A stretch of DNA of 64,000 bases from Labia minor (GCA_963082975.1 OY720344.1:33162033-33226032), one strand, 5' to 3'. Positions 38,401-51,469 are shown, numbered from the stretch's first letter. The notes: generated from the letters alone by a model not told the origin. Translations and numbers: made by a program.

Positions 38401-39471
38401 GACGAGGTTTTATTCGACGCATCGTTATTCCTTTCTTACTTGGACTTAAATTCAAATCAACGCTTTTGGTTCCTCTGGCTCTCACCCTGATTGCACTCAA
38501 AACATGGAAAGCGATGACCCTCGGTCTTCTCTCGTTGGTTCTTACTGGGGCAATGCTCATTTTCAAACTGACAAAACAAAAGGTAAATTAAAATTAAAGT
38601 TAAAAATAAACAATATTTTATAATTGTAAGTAATAAAAAAGATCTTAAAAAAATATTACAACTACTAGAGTCTAAATATACAATATGTGTGGAAAGAGGA
38701 GATAAGAAAATAAATTATTTAACATTGAGCCCTATTCAATTATAATTGATTTAATTTAATATTATAATGTAATAAATTTTTAAAGGAAAAAAATCAGAAT
38801 TTTTAAATAAATAAATAAAATCCACTTACATCATTGAATATAATTCAACTTTATATTTTGCTTACTTCCTTAAAAGATACGATTTATAGAAATAGAATTT
38901 AAAGTTAAATTTAAAATTAATCTTGATAATAAATTAACAGTCATACTCAATAAAAAAGTAATTTTCAGTAGATAGAGTAATACAAATATAGAATATTCTA
39001 TTGAAATTTTCACTTGATATTATTTTCCTATCATTTCTTGTTTTTTTTTTAATAAAATTTAATATTATATTGTGAACTCATATTTTACAAATTGTAATAA
39101 AATAAGTAAAAATTCTTAACTAAATATAATAATAAAATAAAAATTAATTATCAAAACTTAATCCAATTATGGCTTTATAACTAAATAACTATTAATACAT
39201 TTGAATGCAAAGAGAGAAAGAGTGAGTGTGATAATATGTAATAAATTTTTTTAAAATATTATCTAAAAGAGAAATGACAAAATTAATTTGAACAATCTAA
39301 TTTTTATTAAATATTGAATTTTACTAATTTTATTATTATATATATATTATATAGGTGGTCAATTATGAGGTTGTTCACGTACCGCATGCGGCCATTGAGC
39401 ATTCGGACCACGTGGGCTACGCCAGAGCTGACGATGCACATGAATTGGCCTACCAAAGAAGTCGTCGATGA
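35411..39471 (+). CDS. Osiris family protein (DUF1676), five exons
   Basis: Exons 35411-35492, 36679-36908, 37604-37787, 38401-38582 and 39355-39471 join in phase, giving about 264 aa. A signal peptide ([20 protein letters not shown]) is followed by the Osiris Cys pair in a charged helical region ([19 protein letters not shown]) and then a V-rich segment. The hydrophobic DUF1676 core is [20 protein letters not shown] and following (residues about 170-225). The C-terminus has the Osiris-type [11 protein letters not shown], then [16 protein letters not shown]. Osiris proteins are secretory-pathway or membrane proteins linked to cuticle nanostructure and tracheal or epithelial secretion in insects. 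A specific Osi number cannot be assigned here. Confidence 0.92.
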
Positions 39472-40287
39472 ACACCCCGAAAAACATTCACCACTCCCCT
39501 TCCTCGAGTTCATCTTTAATGGTTGTCCATTCAATTGCCCTCCTCATTATTTATTGTTTTCCATTTTATATTCTGTCTCTATAATTTATTTCAAATAAAT
39601 ATAATTTATTTATTTTAAAATATTTCTATGTTTAATTATTTTTTTTTTCACCTTGCTACATATTTCCATTCCATTCATACTTATCTAGTATTTGATTCCA
39701 ATTTCTATTAAAAATATTAAATAATATTTAATTTATCTTATCTAATAATTTTACTCATTTATTTGCTTAATTAAATAATTAGATATTAGTTATTAAATTA
39801 AAATTTATGTAAACTTAGACAGGTTTATACCATCATTTTCATGATTAATAAATCAGTGACTGCGAATAATTCCCAATTATGCTTAAATACAAAATACATA
39901 GGTCTAATAATTTTAAAATAATTAACAAAGTGTAAAATAAGGCAAATAAAATATATTAAAAGCAAATAATTTCTATTAAAATCTAAAAGAAAATTTAAAA
40001 CGATTTTTATATTATCACATTTAATTGATGAAACGTGTCAACATAAAAGTTTCTTGTATTATAAAAATATACTGATAAAAAAAAATAATCAACAAGTACA
40101 TAATTACATTGATTTAGTTATATATAATTGTATATTTAATCTACTTATATGGATAAAATTCATGTTTAATTCACTAATAATAATTGCAAAACAAATGTAC
40201 AAGTTCAAGTTCGAGAGTATAATGAGTGAGTAAGAGTCATAATTTTATTTTTGGTTTATTTTTTCATTTATCAAAAAAAAAAAAAAA
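39472..40287. other. 3' flank of the first Osiris gene, no gene seen
   Basis: This A/T-rich stretch includes likely poly-A signals near 39594-39620 (AATAAATATAA). No further coding sequence is seen before the minus-strand exon that ends at 40288. Confidence 0.4.
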
Positions 40288-40731
40288 TTAAGAGGTTAAA
40301 AAGAATAATAGCGAAATGAGAACTATTAAAATTATAGTAGTAATAAAACTAAATATATATACTTTATGTAATTCATATTCCGAAGGAGTCTTGCCTAATT
40401 TCTCTTTAAAGTGTATAATTGTCATATTCCAGTCTGGTAAAAAATCATTGTTTTGAAGCGCAATCCACCTCGGATCTATAAAAAGAACTATAGCTTATTA
40501 TTATATTATTTATATATATTATTTAATATATGTTTATATATAAATAATTATAAATTATTAAGTACAGATTTTATATAATAACATTTAAAATATAATATAC
40601 AATTTTTAAAAATAAAATTCTGAAAATTACTTTTATTCATTTCATTCATTTTAATAATCCAGTAAATTTTAAACAAAGTTCTTGGTTCATTTATCAACCA
40701 TTTAACACGATAATAAAAATTAAGATTTTGT
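40288..40731 (-). CDS. Unidentified tail-anchored protein, 3' two exons
   Basis: Minus strand. The last exon, 40475-40288, opens after a good acceptor (TTCTTTTTATAG) and reads PRWIALQNNDFLPDWNMTII, HFKEKLGKTPSEYELHK, then a 20-residue hydrophobic stretch (FSFITTIILIVLISLLFFLT) and a stop. The preceding exon, 40731-40631, joins in phase through a 155-bp GT-AG intron and reads YYRVKWLINEPRTLFKIYWI and on. Its acceptor is poor (A-rich), so its 5' border is uncertain. The GC-richer codons, phase match and terminal membrane segment argue for a real gene whose C-terminus is anchored in a membrane. I do not recognise the family, and the start was not found. Confidence 0.5.
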
Positions 40732-42599
40732 CTTTATATTTTTTTTTATAATTTTAAACTTTTCACAATTTTTAAGATTCATAAACAAGAAAATATATAT
40801 ATATTTATAAGTATATACGTGTGGTTTCAGCAAATATTGTTATATTTATGAATAATTGAATATGAATATTTCCTAAAATAAAACAATGATAAAGAGTCAT
40901 GTAAATTTCCATATCTCTGTCCTTACCCGCCAAATGATGAAAATAAAAATATTAATTATAGAAATTCCCAAAATTTATAAAATACATATATTTTTTTATT
41001 TTAGTTTCTATTAATGAATCAAATATCATTTAAAACAAATAATTGATTCTAATGGTTATACTTTTAATTTAATGAAATAATATAATTAAATCATGTTTAA
41101 ATATTTGTAAAAAATAGTTTATATTATGTTAAACAAACTTTGAATCAATGAAATGTATAAATTTTGATATTTTTTGATCTCTGATTCATTCCAATATGGT
41201 ATTTAAGAAAAAACAAAACAAAATGACTTTTCTTAAAATGTGATAAATTTTTAACAGAATAAGAGCATTATATATTACGGTACCCGGTACGAAAAGAAAT
41301 CTGGCAACGGGGCTAATCATTTTTATTATAATAAAGAAAAAAAAAATGTTTTTTGTGATTAAATGTTTATTTAAAGTTATTAATTAAAATGTATTAAAGA
41401 ATCAAATTTAAATAAACTTTAATTAAATAAATATTTTTATAATTAAAAAAAAACAATTAAAATTAAAATTGAATTATCAGTGTTTTATACTCCTAAAATT
41501 CTCTTTCTAGTAATAATTGTAATTGTAATTGACTTTGACTTTGTAATGGATTCGGTCCATGCTACAATTCTATTTTTTCGATCAATTTTACATTTCAAAT
41601 ATTTCTTAGACAGATAAATAAATATCTTGGTCAATGAAGCAAATAAATAATTTTAATATTGGCTATTTATGTCATTATTGATTCTTAAACACACCTTCAA
41701 ATTCACCATTGAAAATTCAATGTTTTTAATTGAATAATTCAAAACAAGTGTTAATATTGTTATCGATGTCCAAATCGCTACTCTGTCAAATCTGGGGCCT
41801 GCTCTAAATGTTTATGATGAGGTCAAGCATGAGCTTATGCCTAATATTGGCTGAATTTTCATTAGGATAGTAAAAGTCGAATGATAGAATCTTAGGTGTC
41901 AAATGGGGTATCGGTGTCGCAGAAAGGGTCCTATGGGATAGGTCCTGTTAGAGACGCTCGTGACAGGAAACATAAAAGCCGGATCAATCAGATATTTAGA
42001 AAGTTATATGCTTTACGAATTCTAAAGAGTAAGTATGTACTAGAATAGTATAGTATTTTAAATTCCATTGAATTTGCTTTATCTAAGTTATTCATTCGAA
42101 TTAACACACTAAAAAATAATTTAAAATACATTAGCTAATATTTATTTAATTTTTAAATAATTTTTTTATTAATTTTATTTAATTTCAAAATAATCAAATC
42201 CACATATTAAATTATTAGATTATATAATAATTAATAGATATGACTAGAAAAAATTCATTTTACTTTTCTTTTCATTCTCTTAAGAATTATTTGAATAGCT
42301 TTTTTTATATATCATAATATTCATAATTAAGTAATATTTAAAAATATAATATAAAGAATTTAACATTACACTAATATTATTAATATTCAATTATCCTAGA
42401 CAAGAGCAAAAGAGACAATTTTTCACCTCACAATATATATTATTTTATAATATAATTCTTTTCTGAAAGTCTTGATGCATAAAAGCCAATGAATTTAAAA
42501 TAAAATAAAAAATAATTCTACTATTAATGATAATCCAAAAGTCATAATCTTTCAAATATCATGAACATTAAATTTAAATTAAAAAACAACACATTACAA
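40732..42599. other. Intergenic DNA between Osiris genes
   Basis: It may hold the missing 5' exons of the minus-strand gene at 40288-40731, but none can be named. A GC-richer patch at 41755-42015 has a plus-strand frame, VIDVQIATLSNLGPALNVYD, that faintly resembles the C-terminal part of LINE ORFs; the assignment is uncertain. The rest is low-complexity A/T. Confidence 0.35.
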
Positions 42600-42807
42600 C
42601 CGGGGTGGGCAAAAGCCCGCCCGCCGGCCCCTTGCAAAAGTTTGGATCTTATTTCGATCTTTCATTCAATATGGCTCTTAAAAAAAACAAAAAAAAAAGG
42701 GAAATTTTTTTACAAATCTTTAGGTTTGGTGTTTTCGAAATATGGGCCTCCGACCCGGGAGACATTTGAAAATTTCATTCGCGCTTAAAAGTATTTGCCC
42801 AGGCGTG
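42600..42807. mobile_element. hAT-type MITE, second family member
   Basis: The ends CCGGGGTGGGCAAA and TTTGCCCAGGCGTG are degenerate inverted repeats of CAGGGGTGGGCAAA. The flanks CATTACAA (42592-42599) and CAATACAA (42808-42815) match at 7 of 8, an aged target duplication. The interior (TTCAATATGGCTCTTAAAAA, GTGTTTTCGAAATATGG, CGCGCTTAAAAGTA) is homologous to the core of the element at 2248-2536. It has no transposase. Confidence 0.8.
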
Positions 42808-44061
42808 CAATACAATCTCAAACTAATGTTTTAGTTAAAGAATATTTTTTTTATTTTAGAATAATTAAAATAATCGAAAATCTCTTTTGATAAACGAGTC
42901 ATCCAAATGAGTTTTTAATCATTTGATTTATTTTGAATGGTTTAAATTAAAATAAGTATAAATGTGTAAAAGATTTATGGAGATACTTAATAAAAGTTTT
43001 AGAAAGGTTTTTGAAAAAAATGACAAAATAAGAATTTGTTTTTATAATTTATAGGATATAAATATATTACATATTTAATTAATCTTATAAATATTATATA
43101 TTTTCTTGTAGAAGCTAGTCAATAATTCATAAACAATATTTATAAATATGATTAAACAACAAAGTATAAGAGAATATTAAAAGAATTAAAAAAATATTGG
43201 TAGTTTAAAATTAAATATTTTTAGCATCAAATAAATAACTCTGCAAAATACTCTTTTTTAAAAAAAAAATAAAATCCTAAATATTTTTACATCCAATATA
43301 ACATAAAAAATCTAAACTTCAAATACTTATGAAAATATTATTAAATAATTTTTATTAAGTAATAGTATATTAGTAAAATCCTTTTTGAATTTTTGAATTT
43401 GTTTATAGTACTATAAACACATTTCATTTTTGTAAACTAAATAAATTGTTTTTTAAATATCAAAAAATATGTTTTATTTGAATCATCTTCTAATCATTTA
43501 GTAATAATAATAATAATAAATAATAAAAGTTCAATCCATATAAAGGACAGTTGAATATTTCCATCAACATTGCTAAGAAAGTGCAATAAAATCGGATTCA
43601 AAATTATTTTTTTCTTTCTTTTTTTGAATTTATGGATACTTATCTATAAATAATAAAGAAATATTTCTTAACTGCTATCAATTAAATTAAAATAATGTCA
43701 GTGAGCTGAAATAATTAATAAAGATAAATAAATATCATATGATTTGTTAGAAATGTTAGAAAACATTTAATGATTTTTGTTTTACAAATATAGCATTCAT
43801 ACATAAAAATAATAAAAAAAAATTGATCACATCATTGATATAGGAAAAAATAATACTGGTAATATAGTATATAATAAATTTAGTTTTATACTAATTTAAT
43901 TTTAAATTTACTTTTAATTGAGAACATTGAATTCATTTATATTAAGAATAATAATAGTAATAAATAGTATGTTTATATGGAGGTGGATATATCATATCAT
44001 TTATGGATGGCAGTGAAATTAGAGGGAGGGAATTAATGTGTCAGTTAGCCTGAGGCCTCGA
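42808..44061. other. Upstream flank of the short Osiris gene
   Basis: This is low-complexity A/T sequence with an (AAT)n tract at 43502-43520. The 43980-44060 part becomes GC-richer toward the promoter. No gene is seen. Confidence 0.4.
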
Positions 44062-44068
44062 TATAAAA
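44062..44068 (+). promoter_or_regulatory. TATA box of the short Osiris gene
   Basis: TATAAAA lies 50 bp before the ATG at 44112, in a GC-rich local context. A start site about 30 bp downstream would give a 5' UTR of about 20 nt, like the other Osiris genes here. Confidence 0.7.
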
Positions 44069-44111
44069 GCCAGTGAGCACGCCCTGGGCAAACATTCTCT
44101 CGCCAGGCAAC

Positions 44112-44654
44112 ATGGCTCGTTTTTTACTTGGACTGATTGTTATTGCAGTTGGTTTGACTGCCTTCGTCTCCGCCGTCGAAGATAATTTATCACCACAAGA
44201 ACAGGAGTCGATTGTCCCTGAAAATGACGAAGATCCAGTCGAAACCGTTCTCGCCAAGGCAATGGGATCGGTCCAACTGCCTGGCGGAGCTCACCTTCAA
44301 TTAGACGGCGAGGATGGTTTAACCCTCCGATGGCCAGCCCAAGAAGAAGGACGTAAATCGAAATTGAAGAAGATTCTCATCCCAGTGCTTGTGTTTGTTT
44401 TACTCAAAGCGATTACACTTGTGCCATTGTTTATCGGTGTTTTGGGAGTGAAGGCATGGAACGGCCTTCAATTAAGCTTCTTTTCCTTCGTTATCAGTGT
44501 TGCTTTAGCTGTATTCCAATTATGCAAGAAAATTGCGGCTGATGTTCCAACACCGATCACATTGGCAGCGGCGCCAGCGGCCGCTTGGGAACCCACACCC
44601 ACGCATTGGGCGAGGAGTGCACACGACCTTGCTTATGCTCAACATAGACCTTAA
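44112..44654 (+). CDS. Short single-exon Osiris family protein
   Basis: This intronless frame of 180 aa starts at [18 protein letters not shown], a clear signal peptide; the TATA box 50 bp upstream rules out the longer frame. An acidic linker ([20 protein letters not shown]) precedes a basic [10 protein letters not shown] and a long hydrophobic DUF1676 segment (about residues 96-145). [10 protein letters not shown] follows, and the tail motif [14 protein letters not shown], the Osiris AxxLAY type. The usual N-terminal Cys pair is absent and the region before the hydrophobic core is short. It is probably secretory-pathway located like other Osiris proteins. Its stop is 82 bp from the stop of the opposing ankyrin gene, so their 3' UTRs probably overlap. 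Confidence 0.88.
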   Translation: MARFLLGLIVIAVGLTAFVSAVEDNLSPQEQESIVPENDEDPVETVLAKAMGSVQLPGGAHLQLDGEDGLTLRWPAQEEGRKSKLKKILIPVLVFVLLKAITLVPLFIGVLGVKAWNGLQLSFFSFVISVALAVFQLCKKIAADVPTPITLAAAPAAAWEPTPTHWARSAHDLAYAQHRP

Positions 44655-44672
44655 TATATTGACAAAGACACC

Positions 44673-44694
44673 ACTGACTGACTGACTGACTGAC
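44673..44694 (+). repeat. (ACTG)n microsatellite in the Osiris 3' UTR
   Basis: About five perfect tandem copies of ACTG lie 19 bp after the stop codon, in the presumed 3' UTR. Confidence 0.9.
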
Positions 44695-44735
44695 AATTCA
44701 CTCGACTTTAAAGACTTAATTTATTTAATATTAAT

Positions 44736-47700
44736 TTATTTATTTATGTACCAAAGAATTAAATTGTATTTATAATAAATAAATGTTTTTATTATGAATT
44801 TGATCATTTCACACCAATGAATCCAGTCCGAAATGTATAAATCCATCGTTAATAAAATATCCAATTTCGAAAAATAAAAATGTCTATGTGAACCAAAGGA
44901 TAATACTAATATACTAAGAGCCAAAGCAAATGATGGAATTAACAAAATTCTAAATAAAAATATTCGATTTAATATTAAACAAATGGTAGAGATTTGAAAT
45001 AATATATTCGTAGTCGAAAGTTTATTGAAATTTCGGTATACATTCAAAAGGGGTAAAAATAAAAGAATGATATATGAAAATTGGATTGAAAATAATGAAA
45101 ACAAATAGTATATGATAAAAGGAAAGAAAGAAAAAGAGTCAAGGTACCCATGATGATACCAGAAAAGAGCACTGAATAAAAGAGAGCCAAAAGAAGCTCC
45201 AAAGAAATTGATTGCCAAAAAGGTTGGCAAAATATGTAAATACTGGCATATGAAAGAGGTGAATAAAATTAAGTCAGGTCGACCTACAAATAGACAACAA
45301 AGTGTCAGTAAAGTAAAGCCAAGGCAAAAAGGCCGGCAGTAATTATTCCAGCGAGATAAAACTGTGTTTTGAATACTTGGATGCAGGATCAGGCGTTTTT
45401 TGTGAATTTCAATCAATTGTTTTATTGAATCCCATTCTGGAATTGATTTTGATTGATTCCAAGTGATATCTAAAGTCGTCTTTGAAATATTGAGGTCATT
45501 TTTAAATTTATCCAAAATAGATTTGGATTCCGTCACGACAGCACCCCTTCCAATTAACATTGCAACACATTCACGATTTCCTTTTTCTATTACATATTGA
45601 AGAGCAGATTTATTAAAATTATCACAAACATTCAAAAGAAATGGATCACTCTCTAAAAGGACATTTAAACAATCTAAATGAGCTCCTCTTGCAGCAACGA
45701 ACCAAGCATTTGGTGATGCTAAAGTGTAACTTAACAATTCTTTTACGCAAAGATAATTTCCTTTTTCACTTGCTATCAGTAATGCTTGAGAAATAAGATC
45801 TTTTGTTAAGGTGGTGGTTTCTTCAAGAATTAATCGCACACAATTTGAGTAACCTCCTTGCGCTGCTAATATTAACGCATCTTCTGGCAATGAATCTTGA
45901 AGGTCAGGCAGAATTTCTATTAAACATTGCAGATGTCCACCTGCACAGGCTGCTAAAGCATCCAGTGAACTGACTTGAATTCCAGCTTCTTTCAATACAC
46001 GAATACAATTGGCGTGTCCTTTAGCGGAAGCAAGCAGCATAGGGGTTGCTTGTTCTGGATTATTAAGAAGTATTTCAAGAGGAAGATTTTCATTGATTGA
46101 TATTTGAGGTTTAATTTCAATATCCGGCATAGCTAAGAGCTGTCGAACACAGGCATGCGATCCTCCCATGCAAGCCAATTGAAGTGGTCTCCATCCGCGA
46201 TTGTCTTTCCCATTGACAGGAAAACCTTTCAGTAAATATTTCCTCAGAGACCAGAAATCACCCCTTTCAGCTGCAGCACAAAGAGCCTCATTGCCCAAAA
46301 CAATTCCTGGAGAAGGAGGAACTGCGTCCTTTATAATACTGAAAAAGTTAAAAATGAAAATTTAGAATAATATATACATATATATCACAATTGAAAACAA
46401 TGAAAATCAAAATAAGAACAGTATTTCTTGAATAATCAAGTATGATATTTAATTAAAAAATAATTAGGGAAGCTCAAAAATAAAATATATTTAACGTTCT
46501 ACAGTTATAGTTATTGATCTAATTATAATAAAAAAAATTATTTTTTTTTTATTATATTGTTTTCATTTGAAATTATTCAACACAATCTTGAAATTCAAAA
46601 TATGAATTGAAGAAAGTTTAAATTATATATCTACTAAAGTTCTATAATCACAAATAATAATTATTTAAAAGAAGAAAGGTTTCAGGGTTGTTAAAATAAA
46701 ATTATTCGCAAAAAAAGATCAGTGGTTAAGAGAATTGAGGAGATTGAGTAATGAGGATTTGAATGATCCGTGAATTTATTAAAAATAAATAATATAATAA
46801 TAATATAATAAGAAAAAGTAGAATTATAATAGTATATTGATTATAGTAAAATAAAAATTATATATAGTATAATATATGATAATTATAAAATATTGATAAA
46901 ATGCTTTATAATTAATCTGTAAGATGACTCATTGTTATCATCTATTAGGATGACATTACACGTCATAAGAGAGAGAATTTTATCCCTACCACTTTAAAGA
47001 ATGAATGAACTGATTCATCATAATTGAAAAAGAAAAAATATATTTTTTTTATTTGATAATAATCAAAATGGATTATTTAAATAATTAATTAATTATTCCT
47101 CAATCTATATTGTGATTTATTGATTTCTAATTAGTTATACTTGTTAAACTTATGCAATATTTTATAAATTAATAATTTATACAAAAATACCATATATAAT
47201 TAAAGTTTCTTTCAAAAGATCTTAATGATTAAATTTGTATCTTATTTCTTCAAAAGAATTTGAAATGTATTTTGTATTAATTAAAAATATATTCAAATAT
47301 AAAAATATAAATGTTCATAATAATATTAATATTCTTTGGAATATTTTAACTTATTTTATTCAGAATGAAATAAAAAATATTCATTATCAAGAAAAACAAA
47401 AAACAAAGTAAAAAAATTTTTTCATTAATATTTAAGAGCCTTGACATTGTGTGATCTGCAAATGATAATAAAAAATTCCACTCTAATGAATTAAACATCT
47501 CAATTTGTTTATATAATATATTAATATTTATTTGATTATTTTATATATACAATATGTCATTTCAATTTATTGGAAATATATTTTAAGTAAAATTTATAGG
47601 TCAATGATTAAAATAATATAATAAACACATTAATTCTCGTAGATTAAAAAATTAAATAATTCAATATCAATATTATAAAAAGTTTCATTTTATTAATTTT

Positions 47701-48077
47701 TAAAAAAATTTAAACTTTCTAATATTTCTTAATAAAAATTATTTTAGAATAAGAATAATAAATTAAAATCTTTATTTTTATCTATTTTTTTTCAAGAATT
47801 AATTTAAAATATTAAAAAATAATTTAGATATTATGTAATAATACTTCATATTTTTTATTATAAATATTATATATATATATATAATTATTAATTCTGTTAA
47901 TAAATTTTCAATAAAATAAAAATTAAAATCTATGGAAATTTCCTATCCATAAACGTAATGAATAGCAAAAAGTTCACTGAATAATCGCTGAGTCAATTAT
48001 CTAAATTGTTTTTGTGTTTTAATTCTATATGAAAATAGATAGAAAGAGTTCAATACACACCTTCTGAGCACATCCAT
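44736..48077 (-). CDS. Ankyrin-repeat multi-span membrane protein
   Basis: Two exons. The short first exon, 48077-48061, encodes MDVLRS across the junction; the large second exon, 46338-44736, completes about 539 aa. The join is in phase (AG+T) with GT-AG ends and a 1.7 kb intron. About eight ankyrin repeats fill the first 290 residues (for example GWRPLQLACMGGSHACVRQL, TPMLLASAKGHANCIRVL, DALILAAQGGYSNCVRLIL). After a linker, five or six hydrophobic segments follow (about residues 340-500), as in the layout of ankyrin-type palmitoyltransferases (ZDHHC17/13). No DHHC cysteine-rich motif is present, so that activity cannot be assigned. The exact first exon is inferred. It faces the short Osiris gene 3'-to-3'; its role is unknown. 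Confidence 0.75.
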
Positions 48078-51000
48078 CCTCTCATGCAGTAAACGATTGA
48101 CTAATTGAACTCTATATTCCCCACTTACTCGTCTTATCAATAACTGATACTCGTCCACTTATCTATACTCATAAATATATACAAATAAATAACACAAACG
48201 AGAGAAAGTATTTATTTTTTCCTAAATGACTAATAAAAAAATATAATGACACTTGAAAATAAAGATATTTTTTTAAATAAATTCAAAAGAAAATAAACTA
48301 TACGTTATTATTATTCATACTCATATTCTATAAGATTGAATGAATGAAAAAAGCAAATCATCTGGTTAGTATTGGGACCTTATTGAAATTAAAATTGAAT
48401 TAGTTCTTAAAAAAATTGTAACAATTTTAATGTGAAATACAGTGATTAATTCATGATTGGCAGTATTTTATGAAATATAATAAAATTATTATTTGTATAA
48501 GTGATAAGCTTATCATCACTTTTGTGCACTTATAGTTATTAGAATTAAGACCTAATGATTTTGCAATGGATAAAGTTAAATTAAATTTTTTACTTTCATT
48601 TATCTTTATATAGATATATTTATATAGTAAGGGAAAATAGTCTTATCTAATACTGATTAATTAATGAAATATAATTATTATAATTATTATTATTAATATT
48701 ATAATTGAAATAAAATTTTTATAATTCTTTAATATTAACCTTTTATTGACTATTCAAAGAAAAAAGAAAAATTTATCATTACTTTACGTAAAACTGAAAC
48801 TGAGAAGGGAGGATAAAAATTAATCAACATATATTCCTTTTTTTCCAATTAAGGACAACATTTCGGACATTAGTCGCGTTCTTCTTCAAATTAAAATATT
48901 ATTAATAATAATAGTCATAAAATATAAACATTAATGTCAAATTATCAAATAAAATATTAAAATTATTTTTTAAAAATATCCTTTTTCAATCTATGGATGA
49001 ATACTAAGAGTGAAAATTTTATATAGAAATTTGTTTTTTATATTAAAAAAAAAAACAACTAAATTTTCAAAGTAATTTCATTTTTCTCTTTCTTATATAG
49101 AATACTTACAAAATTTAATAGGTACTTATAATTTATATATATACTAAAAAAATTAAAAATGCTACAAAAAATCAAATATTAAATAATAATCTTATTATTT
49201 TATACTTATGCTATTATATATTTTTTATTTATACGTAAAAGTAGTGATGTAAATATAAATATCAGAAAAAATTTCGTTTAAATGGGAGAGCTAAGAAATT
49301 ATATATATATATATATAGTAATATAAGAGATCTGCATACGTATGATAAGATAGTTTTTAATAGATCAATAACCTGATTAGTACACATTATTATTATCAAA
49401 ATATTATTAATTCAATATTAATAGATATCAAGTGCTAAATCTAAAATTCGGATATATTAATTTTAAAAGAATATTTTTCTATTAATCTAGATAATTTTTT
49501 CTATAGATATCGTCAAGAATAATTTACTAATAATAATAATAATTCATTTATCTTTTGAGATTACGCAAATAATATTAATTTGGTTTTTCTGAATGAACTT
49601 TATAAATGTAATCTTTTCATTATATTTTATACTTGAGAAAAAACAAAACAAAAGACCAACTAAATATTAACTTTTAAAATAGAAGATAAGATATCTTTTA
49701 AAAAATTTTATTTGTATCTATAAATATATATTATTTTATAAATGTTGTTTATTTTTATGAAATATATTATTATATTAATTCTTTTAATTATTATTTTCAA
49801 CAAACTTATAATTTCTCTTTTGTCTAAATACATAAACTCTTCCTTCTTTTTTATTCAGTTTTCCCGTAAAAGAAATTATTAAATTAAATTTTTAATAAAA
49901 ATATCCAAAGTTCACTTTCCTGTTTATTAACCAAACATGTCAAATTCGAATGATATTATGGAATATATATATATATATATATATAGCTAAATACATACGT
50001 AAAAGCTATATATATATATATATAGTTCAATGTATTATATAGTAGATATAATTAAATAATATTCATTGTCATTTTATATTTTAGATTATTTTTTAAACTA
50101 AAAATTATATTATTAAATTAACATTTATTTATGTTATTTTTTGAAATGTTCAATTTAATTTAATATTTTATTTTAATAAAATAAAACATTTGTCTTTTTA
50201 AAATATAATATTATATTATTAAGCCTTAAAATAATTTAATATCGGTTTAATTTTATTTATTATCATGTCTATATTTTAATGCTAATTTATTATAATTATT
50301 ATTATTTGTTTTAAATTATTTTAAAATAAAATAACATTAAATTAATTATTTTTAAAATATTTTTATTTTACAATTTTATAATATTTTATTATAATTTGTT
50401 ATATTATATTTCAATATTTATTTACCTTATGATGGGGGGCAAATCGAAAATGGAGGCGTCACGTGTTTAACCCTTTCGCTCTGGGCTTTCGATAAGTGCT
50501 GTAAATTATTTACTGGTAAAAAAGAAATCGTCTGGATATAACAAACGAGGATACTTGAGAATGAAGCGAACCTAACAAAAAATCTCTGTATAGGATAGGA
50601 TCTTACTAAATTAAATTATTAAATTATTATAAAAAATATAAAATTTCGATTTTGAATTTTAGTTTTCATTATATGTTTTTGAATGTTTTCGTTAATAATA
50701 TCGTAGTGATTTCTTCCTAAAACGTATCATTTAAGTTTCTAAATTGAACAATTCAATTTTTTAATATTAAAAATTATGTATATGTTACATAGGGAGGCAT
50801 AAAAATTTCAAATGGCCATCCTTATGTATTTTCATCTGCTGAAATTAAAAATCACCATAAATAGTACCGATTATCTTGTTTTGGAGAAACATTTGACATT
50901 TTCAAGTTCGGTTTAATGAAGAATTTAGTCGAAATGTACGAACTGCCGAAAATTAGTTTAAATTTAACATATGTGCATTTAACAACAATTCAAACTAAAG

Positions 51001-51469
51001 GGATCTTTCTAGAAGTAAAAATTAAAAAAAAATCTTATATGTACTTAATATCTTTTTCACTCTATTATGTTGAACTATCATACTAAAAATTGTGCATTGT
51101 TAATATCGTAAAATCGAAAATATAATAATTTTCTACTCACTTTCAAATCCTTACTTTATAATTTTATTAATTTTTTAATAAAAGTATATTTTAAAATCAC
51201 AAAATCATCCCTGTACTCCCGAATTAATGCGTATAATTTGATTGAAAGTCTGTGTGTTTTCATTTATTTGATTTATAAAACTAAAACTAACTTTTTTTTT
51301 AACTATTTTGGTCTCCCAACAACCAACAACAACTTCCTCAAAAAATGTATTTAATACCAATTAAAATACTATAATATTCTAAGCTTTCTATATTACTAGG
51401 ATACTTATTATGGAAAAAAATATACTGAAACTCAAAAGAAATTAAAAAGAAGATTTAATTGAACATAAC
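48078..51469. other. Intergenic A/T-rich DNA
   Basis: The 48078-48180 part, GC-richer, probably holds the ankyrin gene promoter and 5' UTR. A patch at 50432-50600 includes CACGTG and TTAACCCTTTCGCTCTGGGC, the latter reminiscent of a piggyBac-type end, but no partner end was found. Palindromic (AT)n tracts sit at 49961-50025. No gene is seen. Confidence 0.45.

Noticed and set aside
41755-41860. LINE C-terminal ORF fragment (VIDVQIATLSNL)
   Set aside because: Resemblance is faint and limited to about 30 codons; kept only as a note in the intergenic entry.
44073-44111. Longer start for the short Osiris protein
   Set aside because: The upstream in-frame start lies almost at the TATA box and would put residues ahead of a clear signal peptide.
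50460-50490. piggyBac-type terminus TTAACCCTTTCGCTCTGGGC
   Set aside because: No opposite terminus or second TTAA-flanked end was found, so an element cannot be delimited.
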